Source: SZUA-368 sp028533045 (lineage in GTDB: Bacteria; Spirochaetota; Spirochaetia; DSM-2461). Taken from it: 64,000 bases of DNA. Under the pieces are notes generated by a model. That model was not told where the DNA came from. It was given only the letters and a program-made list of their open reading frames with translations, and did no database searches. Position numbers and translations under genes: made by a program. The stretch is taken from NCBI GenBank assembly GCA_050031985.1, contig JBNAIG010000008.1, forward strand, positions 62,001-126,000. The letters run 5' to 3'. Positions 33,528-42,435 of this stretch are shown here, in pieces (position 1 is the first letter of the stretch; the number at the start of each line of letters is the position of its first letter).

Positions 33528-34721
33528 ATGAATTTAGAAAGCAACTTTTGCGGACTGAAACTGGAAAACCCTTATATTCTGGCTTCCGCCCCCCCCACCG
33601 CCAGTATCGAAATGATAGACCGGGCCTTTGAAGCCGGTTGGGCCGGTGTTGTAACCAAGACTATTAAACCTGATTATATGGAAATCAAAGATGCCAGCCC
33701 TCGGTTCCACGCCTTAAAGGAAGGTAACCGGGTCATTGGCTTTGAAAATTTTGAACTGGTAAGCAAGATGGATCTGGCCTACTGGGAAAAGGGCATTAAA
33801 GAGTTAAGAGATAAGTGGCCCACCAAGGCCATCATTGTAAGCATTATGGGCGACTGTAATGAAGAATCCTGGGCCGATCTGGCCAAATGGGCCCAGAAAG
33901 CGGGAGCCCAGGCATTGGAACTGAATTTCTCCTGCCCCCACGGCATGCCCGAAAAGGGAGTGGGAGCGGCGATTGGACAGAACGCCCCTATTACGGAAAA
34001 AATTACCCGCTGGGTGTGCGACGCCGTGGAAATCCCCGTTATTGTGAAATTGACCCCTAACGTTACTTCCGTAGTAACCATAGCCGAAGCGGCCATTCGC
34101 GGCGGAGCCGATGCTCTGGCTGCTATCAATACGGTAGAATCCCTCACCGGAGTGGATCTTAAGACACTGACCCCCTACCCCATGGTCCAGGGACAGTCTA
34201 CCCTGGGCGGATTCTCCGGTCCCGCAGTTAAGCCCATCGGTCTGCGGGTCATCTCCCAGTTAGCCCGGGAAACGGACCTACCCCTTTCCGCCATGGGCGG
34301 CATCTCCACCTGGGCCGACGCGATGGAGTACATTGCCCTGGGGGGAAACCACGTTCAAGTCTGTACGGAAGTTATGGTCTCCGGATTCGGCATTATAAAG
34401 AAGATGCTTAAAGGAACGGAAGATTATATGAACGAGATGGGCTTTAAGTCCTTCGACGACTTCCGCGGTGTGGCCTCGGCTAAACTGACGGCCCATCACA
34501 GTTTGCAAAAAACGGAAACAGTTATCCCCGAACTAAACAACGATTTGTGTACAAAATGCGGCAAATGTGTCACAGCTTGCCGGGACGGGGGTTATCAGGC
34601 CATTAGCTTTATAGATAAAATGATAAACATAAGTGAAGATCAGTGCGACGGATGCGCCCTCTGCACTCTCGTTTGTCCCGAAAAGGCGCTCACCATGCCT
34701 CTGAAAGAAAAGTCAGCCTAA
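33528..34721 (+). CDS. preA: Dihydropyrimidine dehydrogenase subunit PreA
   Basis: Flavin-dependent subunit that reduces uracil/thymine to the dihydro forms. Residues 1-310 are a dihydroorotate-dehydrogenase-like TIM barrel, with LNFSCPHGMPEKGVG near the FMN/substrate site and GGISTWADAMEYIALGGNHV binding phosphate. The C-terminus carries two 4Fe-4S clusters: C341, C344, C347, C351 and C373, C376, C379, C383. The usual partner PreT, which brings electrons from NAD(P)H, is not in this operon, so electrons may come from ferredoxin or a PreT encoded elsewhere. AAGGAG precedes the ATG. First gene of a five-gene operon. Confidence 0.92.
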   Translation: MNLESNFCGLKLENPYILASAPPTASIEMIDRAFEAGWAGVVTKTIKPDYMEIKDASPRFHALKEGNRVIGFENFELVSKMDLAYWEKGIKELRDKWPTKAIIVSIMGDCNEESWADLAKWAQKAGAQALELNFSCPHGMPEKGVGAAIGQNAPITEKITRWVCDAVEIPVIVKLTPNVTSVVTIAEAAIRGGADALAAINTVESLTGVDLKTLTPYPMVQGQSTLGGFSGPAVKPIGLRVISQLARETDLPLSAMGGISTWADAMEYIALGGNHVQVCTEVMVSGFGIIKKMLKGTEDYMNEMGFKSFDDFRGVASAKLTAHHSLQKTETVIPELNNDLCTKCGKCVTACRDGGYQAISFIDKMINISEDQCDGCALCTLVCPEKALTMPLKEKSA

Positions 34722-34734
34722 GGAGAAATGAATC

Positions 34735-36144
34735 ATGAAAAGCATTATTAAGAACGGAAAAATCGTTACCGCCGGAGAGACCTTTGAAGCGGACATCCTT
34801 ATAGAAGAGGGAGTCATTACCAATCTCGGTAAAGACTTTGACGAATCCTCCGTAGACGAAGTTATCGACGCAGCGGGCCTTCTTGTTATGCCCGGCGGCA
34901 TCGACCCGCACACCCACCTGGACATGCCCTTTGGGGGAACCATGTCTTCCGACGACTTTTTCACCGGCCACAAGGCCGCCGCCTTCGGGGGAACCACCTT
35001 CCACATAGACTTTGCTCTTCAATCCAAGGGAAGCACAATGGTGGAAGCGATTCAAACCTGGAAGAAAAAGGCCGAAGGAAAAGCCGCCATAGACTACTCC
35101 TTCCATGTGGCTCTCACCGATCCCGTAGACAGCTCTGTGGAAGAGATTCCCGAACTGCTTAAAGAGGGCGTTTCAAGCTTAAAGATCTTCATGGCTTATA
35201 AAAATGTCTTCCAGGTGGACGATTCAACCTTTCTCAAGGCCCTCAAAAAGAGCGCTGAAAACGGTATGACCACCATGGTTCACGCCGAAAACGGCGACGC
35301 CATTGCCCTAATAACAGAAGAACTTCTGGCAGAGGGTAAAACGGCCATGGGTTACCATAATGTAGCCCACTCCGCCGCCATCGAAGCGGAAGCTACCAAC
35401 CGTGCGGTCGCCTTCGTAGAAATGACAAACGCGCCCCTTTATATCGTGCATATTGCCTGTAAGGACGGACTGGAAGCGGTAAGAAGAGGACGTAAGAAAG
35501 GACTCCCCGTTATGGGCGAGACCTGTATCCAGTACACCTACCTGACCGATGCGGCCATCGATACAAAGGACTTCGAAGGGGCCAAGTACATCTGTTCCCC
35601 TCCGCCCAAAGGAGACGAAGACAGAGATGCCGTTTGGGACGCCATTCGGGACGATACGGTTCAAACCGTTGCTACCGACCACTGTCCTTTCTGGTTTGAC
35701 GGAACCAAAGAGGGCCGGACTCCCGGTAAGGAACTGGGAAAAGAGGGATGGCACAAGGTACCCAACGGCGTACCCGGTATCGAAGACCGCCTTCCCGTTC
35801 TGTGGCATCTGGGGGTAAACGGAGGAAAGATTTCTCCCAATCGTTTTGTTGAACTTGCCTCCACCAATGCGGCTAAGGTATTCGGTCTATATCCTAAAAA
35901 GGGAAGTGTATCGATTGGAGCCGATGCGGACCTGATGCTCTTTGACCCGGAAAAGGAACACACCATTTCCGCCGAAACCCACCACATGAACGTAGACTAC
36001 AACTGCTACGAAGGCATGAAGGTTAAGGGATGGCCCAAACAGGTTCTGGTACGGGGAAAAACCCTGGTCAAAGACGGAGAATGGCTCGGAGAAGAAGGCT
36101 ACGGCAACTTTACACCCCGAAAGAATTTTAACGAAATAATATAA
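34735..36144 (+). CDS. hydA: Dihydropyrimidinase (D-hydantoinase)
   Basis: Zinc amidohydrolase of 469 residues that opens the ring of dihydrouracil/dihydrothymine to N-carbamoyl-beta-amino acids. The metal site shows the HxH pair H59/H61 in GGIDPHTHLDMPF, the carboxylated Lys K150 in SLKIFMAYKN, His in TTMVHAENGD, and the Asp in TVATDHCPF. The length and sequence match the dihydropyrimidinase/hydantoinase group, not allantoinase or dihydroorotase. Spacing of 13 bp to preA, with AAGGAG ahead of the ATG. It is the second step of the operon pathway. Confidence 0.92.
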   Translation: MKSIIKNGKIVTAGETFEADILIEEGVITNLGKDFDESSVDEVIDAAGLLVMPGGIDPHTHLDMPFGGTMSSDDFFTGHKAAAFGGTTFHIDFALQSKGSTMVEAIQTWKKKAEGKAAIDYSFHVALTDPVDSSVEEIPELLKEGVSSLKIFMAYKNVFQVDDSTFLKALKKSAENGMTTMVHAENGDAIALITEELLAEGKTAMGYHNVAHSAAIEAEATNRAVAFVEMTNAPLYIVHIACKDGLEAVRRGRKKGLPVMGETCIQYTYLTDAAIDTKDFEGAKYICSPPPKGDEDRDAVWDAIRDDTVQTVATDHCPFWFDGTKEGRTPGKELGKEGWHKVPNGVPGIEDRLPVLWHLGVNGGKISPNRFVELASTNAAKVFGLYPKKGSVSIGADADLMLFDPEKEHTISAETHHMNVDYNCYEGMKVKGWPKQVLVRGKTLVKDGEWLGEEGYGNFTPRKNFNEII

Positions 36145-36164
36145 AGAAGAGGAATAGGAAAGAG

Positions 36165-37271
36165 ATGAATTTTCAGTTTTATATGCCCACCAGAGTACTC
36201 TCCGGTGCGGACTGTATCAAAAACAATAGCGCCCGACTTAAAGAACTGGGAACAAAAGCCTTTATCATGAGCGGCAAGAGCTCAGCGGCCAACAACGGTT
36301 CGCTTCATGACATGTGCGAAGCCCTGAAGGCGGAAGGAATGGAGTGGTGCCACTACAATGAGGTAAAACCCAACCCCTCCCTGGAAGATGTGCGAAGCGC
36401 AGCGGAACAGGCCAACAAATGTGAGGCTGATTTTATTGTCGCCCTCGGCGGCGGTTCAGCTATGGATGCGGCGAAAGCGGTGGCCGTACTGGCTGCGGAA
36501 CCGGTGAGTAACGAAGCCCTGCTGGGACAGCGAACCTTTAACAAGGTTCTTCCCCTGGCCGTTGTACCCACCACATCGGGAACCGGTAGCGAGGTAACTC
36601 CCTACTCCATCCTGACAAACAATGCCATGGAAACCAAAAGCTTCCTGAATTCGGAGCAGGTTTTTCCCAAGCTGGCCTTTTTGGACGGTCGCTATACCCT
36701 GGAATTACCCCGGGATATCACCAATGCCACCGTCATCGATGCCCTGAGCCATTCGGCAGAAGCCTATCTGGCGGTAAGAGCTACCCCTCCGGCCCAGGCC
36801 TTGGCCCTGGAAAGCCTCCGCCTCATCGGCTCAGTCCTCCCCAGCCTGGCTAATCCCGAACCGTTAAGCGTAGAACAACGGGACACCCTGCTTTACGCCT
36901 CCATGCTGGCGGGAATCGTAATAGCCCAGTCGGGAACCACCGCAGTTCATGCCATGGGTTACTCCCTTACTTACTTCAAGGGACTGGATCACGGTGTGGC
37001 AAACGGCCTTCTTATGACCGAATACTTCCGATTCATAGAAAAAGCCCGTCCCGAAGAGGTGGGAAAAATCCGCGAGGCCCTGGGTTTCGCTTCTCTCGAT
37101 GACTTTGGAGCTCTTGTGGAGACCCTTCTGGGAACCTTTACCCTAAGCAAAGAGGAAGTGACAAAATTCGCCGGAATTGCCGTGAAAGCGGGAAACATTC
37201 TGAACACCAACCCCCAGCCGACCGAAGAAGATCTGTACGGCATGCTAAGCAACTGCTTTTTAGGAGAATAG
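36165..37271 (+). CDS. Iron-containing alcohol dehydrogenase, probable 3-hydroxypropionate dehydrogenase
   Basis: Group III (iron-activated) NAD(P)-dependent alcohol dehydrogenase of 368 residues. The nucleotide-binding region is ALGGGSAMDAAKA (about residues 94-106), followed by PTTSGTGSEVTPYS. The metal ligands lie in the conserved His pattern of ALSHSAEAYLA, then TTAVHAMGYSLTYFKGLDHG. In this operon the fitting reaction is reduction of malonate semialdehyde (from beta-alanine) to 3-hydroxypropionate, which would also remove reducing power in an anaerobe. That substrate is inferred from neighbours only. Confidence 0.85.
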   Translation: MNFQFYMPTRVLSGADCIKNNSARLKELGTKAFIMSGKSSAANNGSLHDMCEALKAEGMEWCHYNEVKPNPSLEDVRSAAEQANKCEADFIVALGGGSAMDAAKAVAVLAAEPVSNEALLGQRTFNKVLPLAVVPTTSGTGSEVTPYSILTNNAMETKSFLNSEQVFPKLAFLDGRYTLELPRDITNATVIDALSHSAEAYLAVRATPPAQALALESLRLIGSVLPSLANPEPLSVEQRDTLLYASMLAGIVIAQSGTTAVHAMGYSLTYFKGLDHGVANGLLMTEYFRFIEKARPEEVGKIREALGFASLDDFGALVETLLGTFTLSKEEVTKFAGIAVKAGNILNTNPQPTEEDLYGMLSNCFLGE

Positions 37272-37274
37272 AAA

Positions 37275-38597
37275 ATGACAACCGAAGAACTGAAAAAACT
37301 GGACCGTTCCCATACGATCTACAGCTGGAAAGCACAGAAAGATGTGAATCCCATCATCCTCGACCACGCCGACGGTTCCATGATTTACGACACCGACGGC
37401 AAGGAGTACGTAGACTTCTGTTCCGGTCTCCTCAACGTAAACCTGGGACACAACAACGCCCACGTTAAGGAAGCAATGAAGGCTCAGATGGACAAGGCCT
37501 GTTACGTGGGAACCATGTTCGGAACCGAACCTAAAGCCAAACTTGGCCAGATGATAAGCGAAGTAACTCCCGGCGATCTGGATTATGTTTTCTACACCAA
37601 CGGCGGCGCCGAGGCAATCGAAAACGCCATTAAAGCGGCCCGAGCCTTTACCGGCCGACACAAGGTTTACTCCTGTTGGCGCTCTTACCACGGCGCGACG
37701 GCCGGAGCCATCTCCCTCACCGGAGACCCCCGACGCTGGGCCGCCGAACCGGGCATTCCCGGAGCAGTGAAATTTTTCGGCCCCTACCCCTACCGCTGCC
37801 CCTTCGGTTCCACCACCGAAGAAGAAGCCAATACCCGAGCCCTGGAAATGCTCAAAACCCAGATTATGCTGGACGGCCCTCACACCATCGCCGCCATCTT
37901 CATGGAACCCATCGTAGGAACCAACGGTATCATCATTCCTTCCAAGAGCTTTATGCAGGGCGTTCGTGAACTATGTGACACCTACGGCATCCTCATGGTT
38001 ATCGACGAAACTATGGGAGGCTGGGGACGTTCCGGTAAGTGGTTTGCCATTGAGCACTTCGATGTCGTTCCCGATATCATGACCACCGCCAAGGGTATCA
38101 CTTCCGGTTACGTACAGCTGGGAGCGATGATCTGGAACAAAAAACTCTGGGACCACTTCTGGAACCACCCCTTCATCGGCGGCCTGACCTACGGGGGACA
38201 CGCCCTTGCCTGTGCCACGGCCATTGCCAATATCGAAGAGTACAAGAGACTTAACCTGATTGATGAATCGGCACGAAAAGGCCTTTATCTGGAGAAAAAG
38301 CTTCTTGAACTGAAGGATAAGCATCCCTCCATCGGAGACGTGCGAATCAAGGGACTCTGGGCCTGTATCGAACTGACTTCCAACCGGGAAACGAAAGCGG
38401 AACTGGCCGGATTTGCCGACAGAAACCGCAATGTTTCCGCCGAGCTTACCAAGCGAATGTACGCAGAAGGTGTTTACTGTTTCTGTAAGTGGGACTTCAT
38501 CTTCATGGCGCCGCCCCTCATCATCACCGAGGCCGAGCTGGACCGATCCGTTGCCACTATCGACAAGGCTCTGGAATATACGGACAGCCTCATCTAA
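37275..38597 (+). CDS. Class III aminotransferase, probable beta-alanine transaminase
   Basis: PLP-dependent omega-type aminotransferase of 440 residues. PLP-site residues are the Asp of MVIDETMGGWGRSGKWF (D244) and Lys K273 in TTAKGITSGYVQLGAMI. The phosphate-binding segment YTNGGAEAIENAIKAAR is near 107-123 and the ring-stacking YHG at 138-140. In context it should move the amino group of beta-alanine (or 3-aminoisobutyrate) to an oxo acid, giving malonate (or methylmalonate) semialdehyde. It starts 3 bp after the alcohol dehydrogenase stop, with AGGAG ahead, so the two are tightly coupled. Confidence 0.87.
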   Translation: MTTEELKKLDRSHTIYSWKAQKDVNPIILDHADGSMIYDTDGKEYVDFCSGLLNVNLGHNNAHVKEAMKAQMDKACYVGTMFGTEPKAKLGQMISEVTPGDLDYVFYTNGGAEAIENAIKAARAFTGRHKVYSCWRSYHGATAGAISLTGDPRRWAAEPGIPGAVKFFGPYPYRCPFGSTTEEEANTRALEMLKTQIMLDGPHTIAAIFMEPIVGTNGIIIPSKSFMQGVRELCDTYGILMVIDETMGGWGRSGKWFAIEHFDVVPDIMTTAKGITSGYVQLGAMIWNKKLWDHFWNHPFIGGLTYGGHALACATAIANIEEYKRLNLIDESARKGLYLEKKLLELKDKHPSIGDVRIKGLWACIELTSNRETKAELAGFADRNRNVSAELTKRMYAEGVYCFCKWDFIFMAPPLIITEAELDRSVATIDKALEYTDSLI

Positions 38598-38608
38598 AAA
38601 CACACAAT

Positions 38609-38622
38609 GCCCCTTCGGGGGC
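38609..38622 (+). promoter_or_regulatory. UUCG hairpin within the pyrimidine operon
   Basis: GCCCC-TTCG-GGGGC forms a 5-bp stem with a UUCG tetraloop, 12 bp after the aminotransferase stop. No T-run follows, so it looks like an mRNA stability or processing element, not a terminator. Confidence 0.6.
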
Positions 38623-38676
38623 TAGAATGCAAACTATCGTAAGCCCGCCCCTGCGGACGAGCAAAGGAGAATAATT

Positions 38677-39939
38677 ATGTACGAATGCAGCCTGGAAAGA
38701 ATGACCGATAAAATCACCACTTTTAGCAAGTTCGGAGATGCGGGACACGGCGGGATAACCCGGTACACCCTTTCCCCGGAAGATATTGAAGCCCGCCAGG
38801 AATTCCAAAAGAGAATGGAAGCCATCGGAGCGATTATCGAAGTGGACGACGTGGCCAACATGTACGCCACCCTCCCCGGCAGCGATCCGAATGCCAAAAG
38901 AATCGTCATGGCCTCCCACTCCGACTCGGTAATGAACGGAGGAAACTATGATGGAATCCTGGGCGTTATGTCTGCCATGGAAGTCCTGGAAACCGTGGCC
39001 GATCAGAAGATTGAACACAAGCACCCCCTCACGGCCATGATCTGGACTAACGAAGAAGGGTCCCTCTATCCCCCCGCCATGATGGTGTCCGGTATCGTTT
39101 GTTACGATTACCTCCCCGATGCCATCAAGGAAAAGTTTAAGTACGAAGACATGATGAAGTCCGTTAGCATGGTAGACGGAGAAGACACCTTCGGCGCCGC
39201 GTTGGAAAGATCAGGCTACAAGGGAGATAAAAAGTACCGACTCTGCCCGGATAACTACAAAGCCATGTTCGAAGTTCACATCGAGCAGGGTCCCATCCTG
39301 GAAGATGCGGGTAACTCCGTTGGCGTGGTAGACTGTGTTAAAGGTATGTTCAACTACCGTTTCCACTTCTACGGCCAGACCGTTCATGCGGGAACCTTCC
39401 CCATGCCCAAACGACAGGACGCCCTTTTCGCCGCCTCCCAGACAATCTGCTACCTCCACGAAGAAATCGACAAGCTCGGTTACTCCGACCTGGTTTACAC
39501 TACCGGAGAAATCGTCTGTCATCCCAACATCCACACCTGTGTTCCCGACCACGTAGACTTTTGTATTGATGTACGCCACGAAGACCACGGTGTTCTGGAC
39601 CAGGTATTGGCTATCGTAAAAAGCTGTGCCGGTAAGGAATGGGCCGGATGCCGTTGCGAAGTGAAAAAGATGTGGAACCGGGACACGGTTTACTTCGATG
39701 AAGAGCTCTTTGGCTACTGTAAAGAAGCCGCCGCCGAAACCGGCTATAAGTGGCAGGTCCTCCACTCCGGAGCGGGCCATGACGCCCAGTTTGCCAACTA
39801 CGTTCTTCCTTCCACCATGCTTTTTGTTCAGTCCAAGGATGGCTTTTCCCACTGTGAACCGGAGTACTCCACGCCCGAACACTGTACGGAAGGGGCCACC
39901 ATTATGCTGAACGCTGTCCTTAAGGCGGACAAAGCTTAA
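38677..39939 (+). CDS. M20-family N-carbamoyl-amino-acid hydrolase, probable beta-ureidopropionase
   Basis: Di-zinc amidase of 420 residues. It should split N-carbamoyl-beta-alanine to beta-alanine, CO2 and ammonia, the step between dihydropyrimidinase and the aminotransferase. Metal-site motifs are ASHSDSVMNGGNYDGILG (His, bridging Asp), WTNEEGSLYPPAMM (Glu pair), EVHIEQGPILE (HIEQGP, the family hallmark) and HSGAGHDAQ. HIEQGP separates this hydantoinase/carbamoylase group from plain peptidases. AAGGAG precedes the ATG. It is the last gene of the operon, although its product acts third. Confidence 0.88.
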   Translation: MYECSLERMTDKITTFSKFGDAGHGGITRYTLSPEDIEARQEFQKRMEAIGAIIEVDDVANMYATLPGSDPNAKRIVMASHSDSVMNGGNYDGILGVMSAMEVLETVADQKIEHKHPLTAMIWTNEEGSLYPPAMMVSGIVCYDYLPDAIKEKFKYEDMMKSVSMVDGEDTFGAALERSGYKGDKKYRLCPDNYKAMFEVHIEQGPILEDAGNSVGVVDCVKGMFNYRFHFYGQTVHAGTFPMPKRQDALFAASQTICYLHEEIDKLGYSDLVYTTGEIVCHPNIHTCVPDHVDFCIDVRHEDHGVLDQVLAIVKSCAGKEWAGCRCEVKKMWNRDTVYFDEELFGYCKEAAAETGYKWQVLHSGAGHDAQFANYVLPSTMLFVQSKDGFSHCEPEYSTPEHCTEGATIMLNAVLKADKA

Positions 39940-39972
39940 TCAGGTTTTAAAGATTTTCTTTTTGTGATACTT

Positions 39973-40006
39973 GGCCCGGACAGATTGTCCGGGCCTTTCT
40001 TTATTT
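39973..40006 (+). terminator. Terminator of pyrimidine catabolic operon
   Basis: GGCCCGGACA (39973-39982) and TGTCCGGGCC (39986-39995) make a perfect 10-bp stem, 33 bp after the stop of the last gene, followed by TTTCTTTATTT. Confidence 0.88.
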
Positions 40007-40858
40007 AAGAGATTTGGCATAGAGGCCGGGAGTACGGCCTGTGTATTTCTTAAAAACTCGTGTAAAGTGGGCCTGACTGGAAAATCCTGTTTCCAGGGCG
40101 ATTTGTGAAAGAGGAACAAAACCCGCCATAAGATCCTTGGCCCTATCCACCCTGACTCGGCTTATATATTCGTGGGGAGTCAGTCCAAAGCTTTGTTTGA
40201 ACATGCGCATAAAGTGAAACTCACTCAGGCCGGCCAGCTGAGATAAACCATTTAATTGCAGTCGACTATCCAGATTCTCATGAATATACTCGCGAATAAT
40301 ACGGCAATTACGTGTACTCAAGCCTCCCTTGGCGGGAAAGCTTGAACTAGACCTAAAGAGCTTCCCCGTTAAATACACCATAAGAGAGTAGATATTCTGT
40401 TCCGTTAAAAGAGGGTTTTCCCTTAAAGAATCCAAAGACGTGTGGAGCAGCCACTGGCTCAAAAGAATCAGCTCCCGGTCTATCTCATAAGTCAAATCAG
40501 GCACGGACCAGGTTTCACCACCCCGATCAAAAACTTTTTCCGCCGTCTCCCTTAGTCCCTTTTCCTTAAAGTAGATATGAAAAAAACTAATAGGCCCCTC
40601 CAATTGCCATGAGGAGCTTACGCCGGCCGGCATAAGGCAAAAGGAATTCTCCACACCCCTTCTCTTTACATCGGTTCGTACAACCTGGGAGTAGCCGTAT
40701 TTATATACACTCAAAGTATGATGATCTGCTCCGGGGTAATGGACAATGTCTTTATCATTACTCCAGTAGGCCAGGGTAAAGTCCTCTCCCGAAGTAGAGA
40801 TGTGATCAAGTGAGGCACGGCTCTTATTTAGAATGTCGCTGACTTCTGTATTACCCAT
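40001..40858 (-). CDS. AraC-family transcriptional regulator
   Basis: DNA-binding regulator, 285 residues if started at ATG 40858. The N-terminal part is a cupin-like sensing domain (HTLSVYKYGYSQVVRTDVKR, CLMPAGVSSSWQLEGP). The C-terminal 100 residues hold two helix-turn-helix units: LSQLAGLSEFHFMRMFKQSF with TPHEYISRVRVDRA, then IALETGFSSQAHFTRVFKKY with GRTPGLYA. The frame stays open to an ATG at 40996, adding a hydrophobic stretch (ILRLLFLILLNLLLIG). That start would overlap the ATG of the divergent DMT gene, so I prefer the internal one, though neither has a strong ribosome site. Probable target is the divergent exporter gene. Confidence 0.8.
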   Translation of the reverse strand: MGNTEVSDILNKSRASLDHISTSGEDFTLAYWSNDKDIVHYPGADHHTLSVYKYGYSQVVRTDVKRRGVENSFCLMPAGVSSSWQLEGPISFFHIYFKEKGLRETAEKVFDRGGETWSVPDLTYEIDRELILLSQWLLHTSLDSLRENPLLTEQNIYSLMVYLTGKLFRSSSSFPAKGGLSTRNCRIIREYIHENLDSRLQLNGLSQLAGLSEFHFMRMFKQSFGLTPHEYISRVRVDRAKDLMAGFVPLSQIALETGFSSQAHFTRVFKKYTGRTPGLYAKSLK

Positions 40859-40994
40859 ACTAGGAATAAAACTACAACCAATAAGAAGTAAGTTCAATAA
40901 AATCAGAAATAAAAGCCGCAGGATTGTATAAAACGAGCAGTTTTGTGAAAGCAGATTTTTACCTTTTAGAAGAGTGTGAGGGGAGAGGTGTATC

Positions 40995-41903
40995 ATGAAT
41001 AAAATTCTTTATGTCACGGTAGTGCTTATTTGGGGGACAACTTGGCTGGCTATTTCCCAACAGGCCGGACAAGTCCCCCCCGTGGCCGCTGTGTTCCATC
41101 GCTTTCTTACGGCTTCACTCATTATGTTTATTATCTCACTCTCAAAAAGGGAAATAAGATGGATCGGATTCCGAAGCGCCGCCCTCGCGATTGTCCAGGG
41201 ACTATGTCTCTACTCCTTCAATTTCATCCTTTTTTACAAAGGGGTATTTTACATTTCCGGAGGATTGGAGTCGCTGATTTTTTCCACGGCGGTGTTTCTC
41301 AATACCCTGGGAAGCCGACTGTTTTGGAATCAAAGAGCTCCCAAAGGATTTATCCGGGCCGCCCTTCTTGGGTTATTCGGTTTAATGATGATACTTTTTG
41401 ACGATCTGGGATTGGGCAGTGACAGCTGGAAAGGGATGCTCTACTGTTTGGGAGGTACGACTCTATTCTCCCTGGGGAATATGCTGGGAATCAAGCTTCA
41501 CCGTGAAGGGGTAAAACCCCTCTGCTCGGGAACTTACGCTATGGTCGGAGGAACCATGGTTTTGGCGCTCATAATGATTATGGGAAATGTCCCGTTCGCT
41601 TTACCACTCAAAGCAGCTTACCTCTTACCGCTCATACATCTGGCCTTGCTGGGTTCGGTAATCGCCTTTACCTCCTACTTAACCCTGGTAAACCGCATAG
41701 GAGCTCAAAAAACAGCTCTAATCACAGTAGCCACCCCGGTGATTGCCTCGGCCCTTGCCGTATGTTTTGAAGGGGAATCCCTCTCTCTGTTCAAAGGCCT
41801 GGGAGCTTTATTAATCCTTTTGAGTAATATTCTGGGACAGAGAGGAAGGAAAACTCGCAAAAAGGAAAGACCAGGGTCCCTTGCTACTTCAAAACAGCAA
41901 TAA
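40995..41903 (+). CDS. EamA/DMT-family transporter
   Basis: Ten-helix drug/metabolite transporter of 302 residues with the two homologous EamA halves. The N-terminus has the family-typical VLIWGTTWLAISQQAGQVPP and an Arg in FHRFLTASL. The second half ends with LALLGSVIAFTSYLTLVNRI and IGAQKTALITVATPVIASAL. Members export amino acids or metabolites; the substrate is not evident. GAGAGG precedes the ATG. It is divergent from the AraC gene and probably controlled by it. Its 3' end overlaps the convergent coiled-coil gene by 20 bp. Confidence 0.88.
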   Translation: MNKILYVTVVLIWGTTWLAISQQAGQVPPVAAVFHRFLTASLIMFIISLSKREIRWIGFRSAALAIVQGLCLYSFNFILFYKGVFYISGGLESLIFSTAVFLNTLGSRLFWNQRAPKGFIRAALLGLFGLMMILFDDLGLGSDSWKGMLYCLGGTTLFSLGNMLGIKLHREGVKPLCSGTYAMVGGTMVLALIMIMGNVPFALPLKAAYLLPLIHLALLGSVIAFTSYLTLVNRIGAQKTALITVATPVIASALAVCFEGESLSLFKGLGALLILLSNILGQRGRKTRKKERPGSLATSKQQ

Positions 41904-42327
41904 CCACACCGGCAGCGGTAACGGTAAAACCAAAGCTCCAAATCATAAACTGAAACATTCTGCTGCTGAGTCGATTTATCGCTCCTTGCTGCTCATCGAA
42001 GCGACGATCCATATAGTTCTGCATATCTTCAAAACGTTTATCGACCTGTTCGAAGCGCTTGTCCACCTGCTCAAACCGTTTATCAATCTGATCAAAACGT
42101 TTTTCCATTAATTCAAAGCGCTTTTCTACTTGCTCAAAGCGCTTCTCCATCATAACAAGTATATTGCTTATCTGTTCCTGAACTCTTTTAATACCTTCCT
42201 CAACACGAATGACTCGCTCCCGCAAATCGAATTCCTGTACTTGAGAAATGACCTGAAAAGGCTGACGACTTTTCATATATTCATCAATGATTTCAAATAC
42301 TTCCTGTTTTTCCATAGGATTACTCAC
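41884..42327 (-). CDS. Heptad-repeat coiled-coil protein with C-terminal membrane anchor
   Basis: Small protein of about 147 residues. GTG at 42327 is preferred because GGAGG sits 5 bases before it; ATG at 42339 lies within that ribosome site. After a helical N-terminus, residues about 62-115 are seven-residue repeats of the form (M/D)(E/D)KRF(E/D)QV, repeated about seven times, which predicts a long coiled coil. A single hydrophobic segment (FMIWSFGFTVTAAGVVIAVL) closes the protein. DNA of the repeats is a diverged 21-bp tandem array. It resembles DUF1640-like proteins. Role unknown. Confidence 0.65.
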   Translation of the reverse strand: MSNPMEKQEVFEIIDEYMKSRQPFQVISQVQEFDLRERVIRVEEGIKRVQEQISNILVMMEKRFEQVEKRFELMEKRFDQIDKRFEQVDKRFEQVDKRFEDMQNYMDRRFDEQQGAINRLSSRMFQFMIWSFGFTVTAAGVVIAVLK

Positions 42328-42435
42328 TCTTACCTCCATTATAGTCCCTTTAATATAGAAGGAGAAGATTTTTTGCCGGATATCCCGTTTTTCTCTAAAT
42401 ATTTTAGTATATTATGTGTCACTACAGCACTTTGA

